NCBI RefSeq assembly: GCF_017491605.1
Contig: NZ_JAFGYY010000005.1
Coordinates: 186,001 to 250,000, forward strand
Source: Pseudomonas sp. 30_B
GTDB lineage: Bacteria; Pseudomonadota; Gammaproteobacteria; Pseudomonadales; Pseudomonadaceae
Direction: 5' to 3'
DNA: 64,000 nt
Below the pieces are notes generated by a model that saw nothing but the letters and a program-made list of their open reading frames with translations, was not told the origin of the DNA and made no database searches. The position numbers were made by a program, and so were the translations under genes. This document shows positions 1 through 7,767 of the stretch, piece after piece. Positions within the stretch are counted from its first letter, which is position 1, and the number at the start of each line of letters is the position of its first letter.

Positions 1-1042
<1,042 letters not shown>

Positions 1043-1122
1043 AAACGACGCTGGAAAAGACCTATTCGCCCGTGGCACCTTGGCCACGGGCACCCCGGAT
1101 CAACAGGAGTGAGGGAAGCTTG

Positions 1123-1737
1123 ATGAAACGTATCCTGACCAGCCTCGCGCTGATCGGCCTGGCCAGCGTGCTGAGCGCCTGCGGTTTCCAACTGCGCGGC
1201 CTGGGCGATACGAACTTTGCGCTCAAGGAAGTCGACCTGACCGCCCGCAACGCCTACGGCGAAACGGTCACGCAACTCCAGCAGGTTCTCGAAGGCAGCG
1301 GCGTGAAAGTCGTTTCCCGCGCGCCCTACCACGTCATCCTCGCCCGCGAGGACGTGACCAGCCGTACCGTCAGCTACACCAGCTCCGCACGCAGCGCGGA
1401 GAACCAGCTGACCAACACCCTGGACTACGAAATCCGCGGCACCAACAACCTGCTGCTGCTGAACGGCCAGGTCCAGGTGCGCAAGGTCTACGTACAGGAT
1501 GAGAACAACCTGGTCGGCTCCGATCAGGAAGCCGCGCAGATCCGCGAAGAAATGCGCCGCGACCTGGTCCAGCAGATGGCCATGCGCCTGCAGATGATCA
1601 CCCCGGCCCAGCTGGATGAACTGCAGCGCAAGGCCGACGCCAAGGCCAAGGCCGAAGCGGATGCGCAGAAGGCCGCGGACGACGCCGCCAAGGCGCAGCC
1701 GCAGCAGTCGCCGATCGAATTCCCGAAATCCGAGTGA
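1123..1737 (+). CDS. lptE: LPS-assembly lipoprotein LptE
   Basis: Outer-membrane lipoprotein that plugs the LptD barrel and helps insert lipopolysaccharide into the outer leaflet. The 204-residue product has a lipoprotein signal peptide with lipobox LSAC and lipidated Cys20, followed by CGFQLRG, typical of LptE. The last 40 residues are rich in Ala, Lys and Glu, a low-complexity tail seen in Pseudomonas versions. The ATG at 1123 follows a GGAGTGAGGGA ribosome site and is the only start that keeps the signal peptide. A terminator hairpin begins six bases after the stop codon. Confidence 0.95.
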   Translation: MKRILTSLALIGLASVLSACGFQLRGLGDTNFALKEVDLTARNAYGETVTQLQQVLEGSGVKVVSRAPYHVILAREDVTSRTVSYTSSARSAENQLTNTLDYEIRGTNNLLLLNGQVQVRKVYVQDENNLVGSDQEAAQIREEMRRDLVQQMAMRLQMITPAQLDELQRKADAKAKAEADAQKAADDAAKAQPQQSPIEFPKSE

Positions 1738-1743
1738 CATGCA

Positions 1744-1769
1744 GGGGCCGGACGATCCGGCCCCTTTTT
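1744..1769 (+). terminator. Intrinsic terminator between lptE and holA
   Basis: A perfect 9-bp stem (GGGGCCGGA / TCCGGCCCC, 1744-1752 and 1756-1764) with a CGA loop is followed by five T. It ends four bases before the holA start codon, so it occupies the place where holA's ribosome site should be. Confidence 0.9.
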
Positions 1770-1773
1770 CATC

Positions 1774-2811
1774 ATGAAGCTCAATCCCGGACAACTCGCC
1801 AAGCACCTGCAGGGCAACCTCGCCTCCGTCTACGTCGTCAGCGGTGACGAGCCGCTGCTCTGCCAGGAAGCCTGCGACGCCATTCGCGCGGCCTGCCGCC
1901 AGCGTGATTTCGGTGAACGCCAGGTATTCAACGCCGAAGCCAACTTCGACTGGGGCCAACTGCTCGAAGCCGGCGCCAGCCTTTCACTGTTTGCCGAAAA
2001 GCGCCTGATCGAGCTGCGCCTGCCCTCCGGCAAGCCCGGCGACAAGGGCGCGGCCATCCTCCTGGAATACCTGCAGCGCCCGCCGGAGGACACCGTTCTG
2101 CTGGTCAGCCTGCCCAAGCTCGATGGCAGCACGCAGAAGACCAAGTGGGCCAAGGCCCTGATCGACGGCGACGTCGCCCAGTTCATCCAGATCTGGCCCA
2201 TCGACGTGCACCAGTTGCCGCAATGGATTCGCCAGCGCCTGTCCCAGGCCGGCCTTGCCGCCAGCCAGGAAGCGGTGGACCTGATCGCCGCTCGGGTGGA
2301 GGGCAACCTGCTGGCCGCCGCTCAGGAAATCGAAAAGCTCAAGCTGCTGGCCGATGGTCAGCAGATCGACGCCGCCACCGTCCAGGCGGCGGTCGCCGAT
2401 AGCGCGCGCTTCGACGTGTTCGGCCTGATCGATGCCGCCCTGAATGGCGAAGCCGCCCACTGCCTGCGCATGCTCGAAGGCCTGCGCGGCGAAGGCGTGG
2501 AGCCGCCGGTGATTCTCTGGGCCCTGGCCCGGGAGATCCGCGTGCTGGCCAGCCTCGCTCAGCAGTTCAGCCAGGGCGTTCCCCTGGACAAGGCCTTCAG
2601 CCAGGCCCGCCCGCCCATCTGGGACAAACGCCGCCCACTGATGAGCAAGGCCCTGCAACGGCACACCGCGCCACGCTGGAACCAGATGCTGCAGGACGCC
2701 CAACTGATCGACGCACAGATCAAGGGACAGGCGCCGGGCAATGCCTGGAGCAGCCTCGCCCGCCTGGCCCTGCTGGTCGCCGGACAGCGCATCAGCCTGC
2801 CATCGGCCTAA
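1774..2811 (+). CDS. holA: DNA polymerase III subunit delta
   Basis: Clamp-loader subunit that opens the beta sliding clamp at the replication fork. The 345-residue product matches the family length and has the N-terminal VYVVSGDEPLLCQEACDAIR segment of the AAA+-like first domain, followed by the central and collar domains. The ATG at 1774 is the conserved start (MKLNPGQLAKHLQG), yet the preceding bases form the lptE terminator T-tract and no Shine-Dalgarno sequence is visible. Translation may therefore depend on read-through RNA or an unusual initiation region. No gene follows closely; a REP pair starts 29 bases after the stop. Confidence 0.95.
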   Translation: MKLNPGQLAKHLQGNLASVYVVSGDEPLLCQEACDAIRAACRQRDFGERQVFNAEANFDWGQLLEAGASLSLFAEKRLIELRLPSGKPGDKGAAILLEYLQRPPEDTVLLVSLPKLDGSTQKTKWAKALIDGDVAQFIQIWPIDVHQLPQWIRQRLSQAGLAASQEAVDLIAARVEGNLLAAAQEIEKLKLLADGQQIDAATVQAAVADSARFDVFGLIDAALNGEAAHCLRMLEGLRGEGVEPPVILWALAREIRVLASLAQQFSQGVPLDKAFSQARPPIWDKRRPLMSKALQRHTAPRWNQMLQDAQLIDAQIKGQAPGNAWSSLARLALLVAGQRISLPSA

Positions 2812-2839
2812 AGCCAAGACTACCGCCAAACCCCAACCT

Positions 2840-2956
2840 GTAGGAGCGAGCCTGCTCGCTAACAGCGTCTAACGCCACAGCGTTAGACCCTACAGCGACA
2901 GGCTCCCACCTCCACGAGGCTTCAGCGCGGTCATTCGCGAGCAAGCTCGCTCCTAC
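2840..2956. repeat. REP pair (type GTAGGAGCGAGC)
   Basis: Two inverted REP copies, GTAGGAGCGAGCCTGCTCGC at the left and its near complement ending GCTCGCTCCTAC at the right, face each other about 75 bases apart. A further internal dyad, TAACGC / GCGTTA, lies between them. This is the common Pseudomonas intergenic REP doublet; it fills the gap between holA and the convergent YCII gene. Confidence 0.93.
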
Positions 2957-2984
2957 AAAAAGCCGAAGGCAAACGCCGTCGGCG

Positions 2985-3335
2985 CTACTCCCACTCGCGC
3001 ACCTGCCGCACCTCCACACAGCCCAGGCGTCCCGGCGGAATCTTTGCGGCGATGCGCTGGGCTTCCTCCATGTCCCTGGCCTCGATCAGGTAGAAGCCTC
3101 CGAGCTGCTCCTTGGTCTCCGCGAACGGCCCGTCAGTGATCGCCAGCTTGTCGCCCTGGCCACGTAATGTGCTGCCGGTGACCGTGGGTAGCAGCGCATG
3201 GGCGGCGATGTAGTTGCCGCTGCGCCGCAGTTGTTCGCTGTAGGTCATGCAGTCGTCGACGATGCCTCGCAGCTCGGCCTCCGGCAGCTCAGCCGCCTTG
3301 CGCTCGTCGAAGTAGATCATGCAGAGAAACTTCAT
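2985..3335 (-). CDS. YCII / DGPF-domain family protein
   Basis: A 116-residue protein of the YCII-related (DGPF) family, often found beside ECF sigma factors. Its biochemical role is generally unknown. The MKFLCMIYFDE start, the central DGPFAETKE motif (residues 68-76) and the following LGGFYLIEARDMEEA are family hallmarks; a ferredoxin-like alpha/beta fold is expected. The ATG is supported by conserved length. It stands alone here, converging on holA across a REP pair, and no sigma factor gene is adjacent. Confidence 0.85.
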   Translation of the reverse strand: MKFLCMIYFDERKAAELPEAELRGIVDDCMTYSEQLRRSGNYIAAHALLPTVTGSTLRGQGDKLAITDGPFAETKEQLGGFYLIEARDMEEAQRIAAKIPPGRLGCVEVRQVREWE

Positions 3336-3510
3336 CGCCCTTGTCCTCGTTCTTGTCTATGGCGTCAAAAAACTCACCGCAGCCAGAGTAGCCCCGATAG
3401 CCGCCATCGGGCCTTGGCCCATCCGCCGACTGACCAAAGGTATTGGACAAGCGTGCCAATCAGGCAGAACATGCGCGCGCCGGCAAAGGGCCGGTATCGA
3501 TGAGGACATC

Positions 3511-3666
3511 ATGATGGCGAAGAAATCCAAACGGCCGAACAAGGCCAAATCCCTGGTCGCGCAACCGCTGTTCCGCAGCCGCCAGGAAACGCCCCTCAAA
3601 GGCAAAGGCAGCTACCGCCGCGAAGCCTCCCACAATTGGGAGGCTTCTTCGCTTCTGGCGGCCTGA
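3511..3666 (+). CDS. arfA: Alternative ribosome-rescue factor ArfA
   Basis: ArfA frees ribosomes stalled on mRNAs lacking a stop codon by recruiting release factor 2, as a backup to tmRNA. The 51-residue frame contains the family core: AQPLFRSR then LKGKGSYRR, matching the E. coli pattern PLFRQR...KGKGSYMRK, and a terminal NWEAS. GAGG five bases before the ATG at 3511 supports the start; the next codon is also ATG. A strong terminator hairpin (3622-3647) lies inside the 3' part of the frame. As known for E. coli arfA, most transcripts would therefore lack a stop codon, giving tmRNA-controlled expression. Truncation there would remove the last residues but keep the functional core. Confidence 0.87.
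   Translation: MMAKKSKRPNKAKSLVAQPLFRSRQETPLKGKGSYRREASHNWEASSLLAA
3622..3656 (+). terminator. Terminator hairpin inside the arfA reading frame
   Basis: A perfect 11-bp stem, GAAGCCTCCCA / TGGGAGGCTTC, with loop CAAT (3622-3647) is followed by TTCGCTTCT. It lies before the arfA stop codon. This is the arrangement that makes ArfA synthesis depend on tmRNA failure in enterobacteria, through either termination or RNase III cleavage. Confidence 0.85.
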
Positions 3667-3737
3667 AACGTCGGAAAAGCTGAACCACCCCGCCCTCTAG
3701 CTTTCAACCGGACAGCCACGCCCCTGGAGGTCCTGCC

Positions 3738-4037
3738 ATGAAAGCCCCGCTCATCGCCACCATCCTCATCCTGCCCTTCAGCCTCCATGCCCATGCCTTC
3801 TGCTCCGACCAGGAAGCCGAGGCCAAGGGCAAGCAAGTCGCCGCCAAGGTCACCGAAGTCACCCGCAGCGATCCCCAGCGCGCGCAGAAGCTCAACGAAA
3901 AACTCGCCGAAATGAAGAAGGCTCGCTCCAGCGAAGAGCGTCCGGACGACTGCGCCGCCTACGACGAGATGCTCAAGGAGTTGAGCCAGAGCGCCCCCAA
4001 GGTCGACCAGGAAACCGGGGTCCAGCCCAAGCAGTAA
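3738..4037 (+). CDS. Small secreted protein of unknown function
   Basis: A 99-residue product with a clear signal peptide (MKAPLIATILILPFSLHAHA, cleavage probably after Ala20). The mature part is highly charged, helical and Lys/Glu rich. It has only two cysteines after the signal (Cys22 and Cys72), which could form a periplasmic disulfide. GGAGG about ten bases before the ATG supports the start. I do not recognise a family beyond a Pseudomonas conserved hypothetical. It lies between arfA and sltB3 with no evident operon partner. Confidence 0.75.
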   Translation: MKAPLIATILILPFSLHAHAFCSDQEAEAKGKQVAAKVTEVTRSDPQRAQKLNEKLAEMKKARSSEERPDDCAAYDEMLKELSQSAPKVDQETGVQPKQ

Positions 4038-4051
4038 GTGCCGCGACTCCC

Positions 4052-4127
4052 GTAGGAGCGGACTCCGTCCGCGATCCGGCCGGCAGGCCGGTCCCGTATA
4101 GCCATCGCGGACAAAGTCCGCTCCTAC
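4052..4127. repeat. REP pair (variant GTAGGAGCGGACTCCGTCCGCGA)
   Basis: Facing inverted copies of a second REP variant: GTAGGAGCGGACTCCGTCC on the left and GGACAAAGTCCGCTCCTAC on the right, with a short inner dyad CCGGCCGGCAGGCCGG. The same variant recurs at 63900-63970. Confidence 0.92.
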
Positions 4128-4284
4128 AAAACAAGCTGCCACCACCCGACAGGTAAAAACCCGATACGGGAATTTTCGTCCTGCGCAGCCATCCAACCCT
4201 ACAACCCCCGCTTCTGCCCGCCGCAGACGCGTCACAGTGGCCATGTTATGGTGGCCGCTCGCCTGCCAATACTCGAGGAGAGCA

Positions 4285-5547
4285 ATGCGCAAGCCCGTTC
4301 CAACTGTTATCGGCCAACGCTGCCTGCTCGTCGCCGTGACCCTGGCCTCGCTCGGCCTGCTGACCGCCTGCACGGAGCCGCCGCCCAAGGACTCCGCCGC
4401 CAGCGTGCAGGCGCAACCTACGCAAAGCTTCGCCCAGTGGCGCGACGGCTTCCGCGTCCAGGCACTCGCCGCCGGCATCAGCCCACAGACGTTCGATTCG
4501 GCGTTCCAGGGCATCGAGCCAGACGACTCGGTGGTGACCGCCGACCGCAGCCAGCCCGAGTTCACCCGCCCCGTCTGGCAGTATCTGGAAAGCGCCGTCT
4601 CCCCAGCGCGAGTGCGCAATGGCCAGGACCAGTTGCTGCAGAACGCCGAGGCACTGCAACGCATCGACAACACCTACGGCGTCGACCGCGAAGCCGTGGT
4701 GGCCATCTGGGGCATGGAAAGCAACTTCGGCCAGCAGATGGGCAGCAAGAACGTGATCCGTTCACTTGCCACCCTGGCCTACGAAGGCCGCCGCCCGGAC
4801 TTCGGCCGTGACCAGCTGATCGCTGCGCTGCAGATCATCCAGCACGGCGACGTGCCAGCAAGCAACATGATCGGCTCCTGGGCCGGCGCCATGGGCCAGA
4901 CCCAGTTCATCCCCACCACCTACAACCGCTACGCCGTGGACTTCGACGGCGACGGCCGCCGCGACATCTGGGGCTCGCCCACCGATGCCCTGGCCTCTAC
5001 GGCGAATTACCTGAGCACCTCCGGCTGGAAACGCGGACAAAGCTGGGGCTTCGAGGTACGCCTGCCGCCGGACTTCGACTATGCCCTGGCGGACATGGAT
5101 ATCCGCAAGCCCATCAGCGAATGGCAACGCCTTGGCGTACAGCCGGCGGCCGGCCCCCTGCCAGGAGAACCGCAGGCCAGCGCCTCGCTGCTGCTGCCGG
5201 CCGGCTACCGCGGCCCGGCCTTCCTGGTGACGGACAACTTCCGCGCCATCCTCAAGTACAACAACTCCACGTCCTATGCCCTGGCCGTGGGCCTGCTGGC
5301 GGACAGCTTCAAGGGCGGAGGCCAACTGGCGGGAAGCTGGCCACGGGGAGATACGCCGCTCACCCGCTCCGAGCGGATCGAACTGCAGCAGCAGCTGACG
5401 CGCCAGGGCTTCCAGGCCGGAACGGCCGACGGAATCATCGGCGCCAATACGCGCAAGGCGGTGCGTGCCTACCAACAATACGTCGCGTGGCCGGAGGACG
5501 GCTATCCGACGCCCCTGCTGCTGCAACGCTTGCGCAGTAGCCAGTGA
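4285..5547 (+). CDS. sltB3: Membrane-bound lytic murein transglycosylase, MltB/SltB family with peptidoglycan-binding domain
   Basis: Cleaves the glycan strand of peptidoglycan to 1,6-anhydro products in the periplasm. The 420-residue product carries a lipobox (LLTAC, Cys29). The SLT_2 (GH103) catalytic domain spans about residues 50-350 with catalytic Glu145 in IWGMESNFG and the Asp-rich DFDGDGRRDIWGSPTDA loop. A PG_binding_1 domain lies at about 355-415 (LQQQLTRQGFQAGTADGIIG). This catalytic-plus-binding layout and the position after holA match P. aeruginosa SltB3. The start at 4285 follows CGAGGAGAG. An in-frame ATG at 4237 lacks a ribosome site and would spoil the signal peptide. Confidence 0.92.
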   Translation: MRKPVPTVIGQRCLLVAVTLASLGLLTACTEPPPKDSAASVQAQPTQSFAQWRDGFRVQALAAGISPQTFDSAFQGIEPDDSVVTADRSQPEFTRPVWQYLESAVSPARVRNGQDQLLQNAEALQRIDNTYGVDREAVVAIWGMESNFGQQMGSKNVIRSLATLAYEGRRPDFGRDQLIAALQIIQHGDVPASNMIGSWAGAMGQTQFIPTTYNRYAVDFDGDGRRDIWGSPTDALASTANYLSTSGWKRGQSWGFEVRLPPDFDYALADMDIRKPISEWQRLGVQPAAGPLPGEPQASASLLLPAGYRGPAFLVTDNFRAILKYNNSTSYALAVGLLADSFKGGGQLAGSWPRGDTPLTRSERIELQQQLTRQGFQAGTADGIIGANTRKAVRAYQQYVAWPEDGYPTPLLLQRLRSSQ

Positions 5548-5597
5548 CAGACGGCCGGAAGATCGGACGCTAACCGAGCCGGTCTGGGCAGCGGCGG

Positions 5598-6350
5598 TTA
5601 CTGCAGCACCGCACTCGCGTCTTGGGCGTTTCCATCGTCATCGATCCAGTTGAAGAGAACCTCCCCACGCTGCCCGACGACCAAGTCCGCGACGGGCAAC
5701 TCCAATGACGATAAGGGCGCAATCATGTCGCCCATGATCGACTGCTGCTTCATTCCCTGACGAATGGCGAGACCGCTGAGCGTCACGTAGTACGGAGTGG
5801 GATTTTCGATCCTCAACACCATGGCCTGGTCTGCGGCACGCAAGGAAAAAGTCAGTTTTCCAGCCGCCTGCACCGCTTTCATGGGGAGTTCCGAGGGGCG
5901 ATAGAAGAGTTTTATCTGTGTCCGCATGGCGACTATCAGACGCTGTTGCTCGGGCGTTTGCCGGGCATCCATGCCGGTGGGTGGAATTTCATAGACGTTC
6001 AGCCAGAACACGGACTCGCGATTGCTGGGTATGCGCTCGCCCGTATAAAGAAGGCGCAAGGTTCGATGCTCCGAGGGGAGCAACGAAAAAACCGGCGGTA
6101 GGGGCATGAAAGCGGAGATGGACTTGTCCGGCGTCGAGTTCAGTGCGCCGTCGTCTATCCAGGTCTGAACCATCACTGGGTACGGATTGATATTGGCGAC
6201 CCTCAGGCTGACCTCATTGCTGCCGGCCGGAAAGATAACCCGTGTCCGCTCCGTGGTGACGCCGGCCTGAACCAGCGCACTGGCGAACAGCACCAGCCCG
6301 TAAAATAGGCCGCAGAGCAAGCGACGGCGCATCCTCGGACTATTGGACAC
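5598..6350 (-). CDS. Periplasmic fimbrial chaperone (PapD-like), last gene of fimbrial cluster
   Basis: Binds fimbrial subunits in the periplasm by donor-strand complementation and delivers them to the usher. A signal peptide (LLCGLFYGLVLFASALVQAG) is followed by the first Ig-like domain with TRVIFPAG and YTGERIPSNRESVFWLNVYEIPP, then RTQIKLFYRP carrying the conserved subunit-anchoring Lys. The second Ig domain follows. The frame opens with GTG at 6350, overlapping the adhesin stop; an ATG at 6332 is possible but has poorly spaced ribosome signals. It is one of two chaperones in the cluster and may serve the adhesin, though that is inference. Confidence 0.92.
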   Translation of the reverse strand: MSNSPRMRRRLLCGLFYGLVLFASALVQAGVTTERTRVIFPAGSNEVSLRVANINPYPVMVQTWIDDGALNSTPDKSISAFMPLPPVFSLLPSEHRTLRLLYTGERIPSNRESVFWLNVYEIPPTGMDARQTPEQQRLIVAMRTQIKLFYRPSELPMKAVQAAGKLTFSLRAADQAMVLRIENPTPYYVTLSGLAIRQGMKQQSIMGDMIAPLSSLELPVADLVVGQRGEVLFNWIDDDGNAQDASAVLQ

Positions 6351-7767
6351 GGATAATCAACTGCGCAGTGGCTTTCACCTTGCCCGGCGTTACTGAAGGT
6401 TGGGTGCCGATGCTGAGCTTTTCCAGGCTCGCACTGAAGTCTTCTGTGTACTGGTTAACGCCGCCAGACGTTCCAAGCAACTGAGTAGCAGGCCCCACAG
6501 CGGGATACCAGCCCTGAGCGTTGGCGGTGGAGGCTCCGTTGGCCGAGTTCTCATTGACCAGCAGATTGATCGGAACGTTGTTCCGATAGATGCGAATGCC
6601 TACCCCCGCCGCCATATCCGGCTGTCCGTAGGTATCGGAGACCAGATAGCTCAGCCCACCGTTGGCATTTATCAATCCCAGCCGCGACGATGCCGCCACC
6701 GAGCCGGGAGAGGCTTTGATCCCCAGTGCAGTCGAGTTGACCGCAGTGCTGTTGACCGTGGCGCCCGTTTGGCAATTGAACTGGATACTAAAGGGCTGGC
6801 CCCGCTTCACTCCGGCATTCAACTGCTCCACCGAGATGGTTTGGAACATGACTACCGGCGTGATATTCACTACCGAACAAGTCTGGTAGCGTTTCAATGT
6901 CACGTTGTTATACAGACTGATAGCGCCTGGATAATAAGAATACCAGCCGTTCCAGTTTCCCCCCGAGTGCGGTTGACCGACATTCGGATAACTCAGTCCC
7001 GGCCCCTTCAGGGCGATATATGCCGCAGGCTGGCTGTAATTATAGAGCTGCGACTTGGCGGTCGCGCTGAAGGGAAATCCGACACTGGACTCCAGGGGCG
7101 CGCTGAACAACTCCGCCCGAACCGCACTTAGATTCTTCGCCTTAATCAGGACATACCCTCGCGAATCCACATCCAACCCTTTCAATGGCCGCTCTTGCCA
7201 CGTGTAGGTGATGTACTGTCCGGTCGAGAGATTGGTCAAACGCAGGAGCACGTTCGGCCACGCGGTACGATAGGCGGATTGGAGCCCCAAGGTGTTGCCG
7301 TTGGAATCACCATCGGGATACCAGCCGCTGTAGAGGTTGTCGCCGTTGGTGGAGTACATCTCATAAATGGCATCGTTGGCTTGGCACCGGGCAAACACGG
7401 TCTCGGCGTTATAGCCGCCTGGCTGGCCATAGGTCGAGAAGGGCACAGTCGAACTGGCCAGGAGCGTGCCATAAGGCTGGAAGGTCGAACTGGTGACGTC
7501 GACGACGGACGGCAAGCCCAGACTGCCGCTGCAGGTATCGCAGGCGCCCGGCCAGCTGATAGCCACTCCTTCACTGGGCAGAATCTGGTTATTCCCCGGA
7601 GTATTGCTCGAACTGTAGACCAGATAACAAGTCGCCAGTGCAGGGCGGGCCATACCGATCCCCAGCAACAGCGCACACAGCATGAGCCTGACGGCGCGGC
7701 CCAATGGCCAAAAACGAAGCTTCAGAATTTTATTCAGAATGGTTGCCATGGAGAGGTCCCACTTCAT
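6340..7767 (-). CDS. Fimbrial tip adhesin (two-domain minor subunit)
   Basis: The 475-residue size, about 2.7 times a pilin, fits a tip adhesin with an N-terminal receptor-binding domain (about residues 45-290) and a C-terminal pilin domain (about 300-475, with Cys in KRYQTCSVVNI and FNCQTG as the expected disulfide). A signal peptide ends at RPALA before CYLVYSS. The CDTC motif near residue 75 adds cysteines to the lectin-like domain. ATG at 7767 overlaps the usher stop as ATGA; an internal ATG at 7749 is an alternative. The ligand cannot be predicted. It corresponds in position to CupA4-type genes. Confidence 0.82.
   Translation of the reverse strand: MKWDLSMATILNKILKLRFWPLGRAVRLMLCALLLGIGMARPALATCYLVYSSSNTPGNNQILPSEGVAISWPGACDTCSGSLGLPSVVDVTSSTFQPYGTLLASSTVPFSTYGQPGGYNAETVFARCQANDAIYEMYSTNGDNLYSGWYPDGDSNGNTLGLQSAYRTAWPNVLLRLTNLSTGQYITYTWQERPLKGLDVDSRGYVLIKAKNLSAVRAELFSAPLESSVGFPFSATAKSQLYNYSQPAAYIALKGPGLSYPNVGQPHSGGNWNGWYSYYPGAISLYNNVTLKRYQTCSVVNITPVVMFQTISVEQLNAGVKRGQPFSIQFNCQTGATVNSTAVNSTALGIKASPGSVAASSRLGLINANGGLSYLVSDTYGQPDMAAGVGIRIYRNNVPINLLVNENSANGASTANAQGWYPAVGPATQLLGTSGGVNQYTEDFSASLEKLSIGTQPSVTPGKVKATAQLIIRVQ

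Noticed and set aside
2840..2956. REP doublets here and elsewhere as a possible CRISPR array
   Set aside because: Only paired inverted copies, no regular direct repeats or spacers, and the sequence matches known Pseudomonas REP type.
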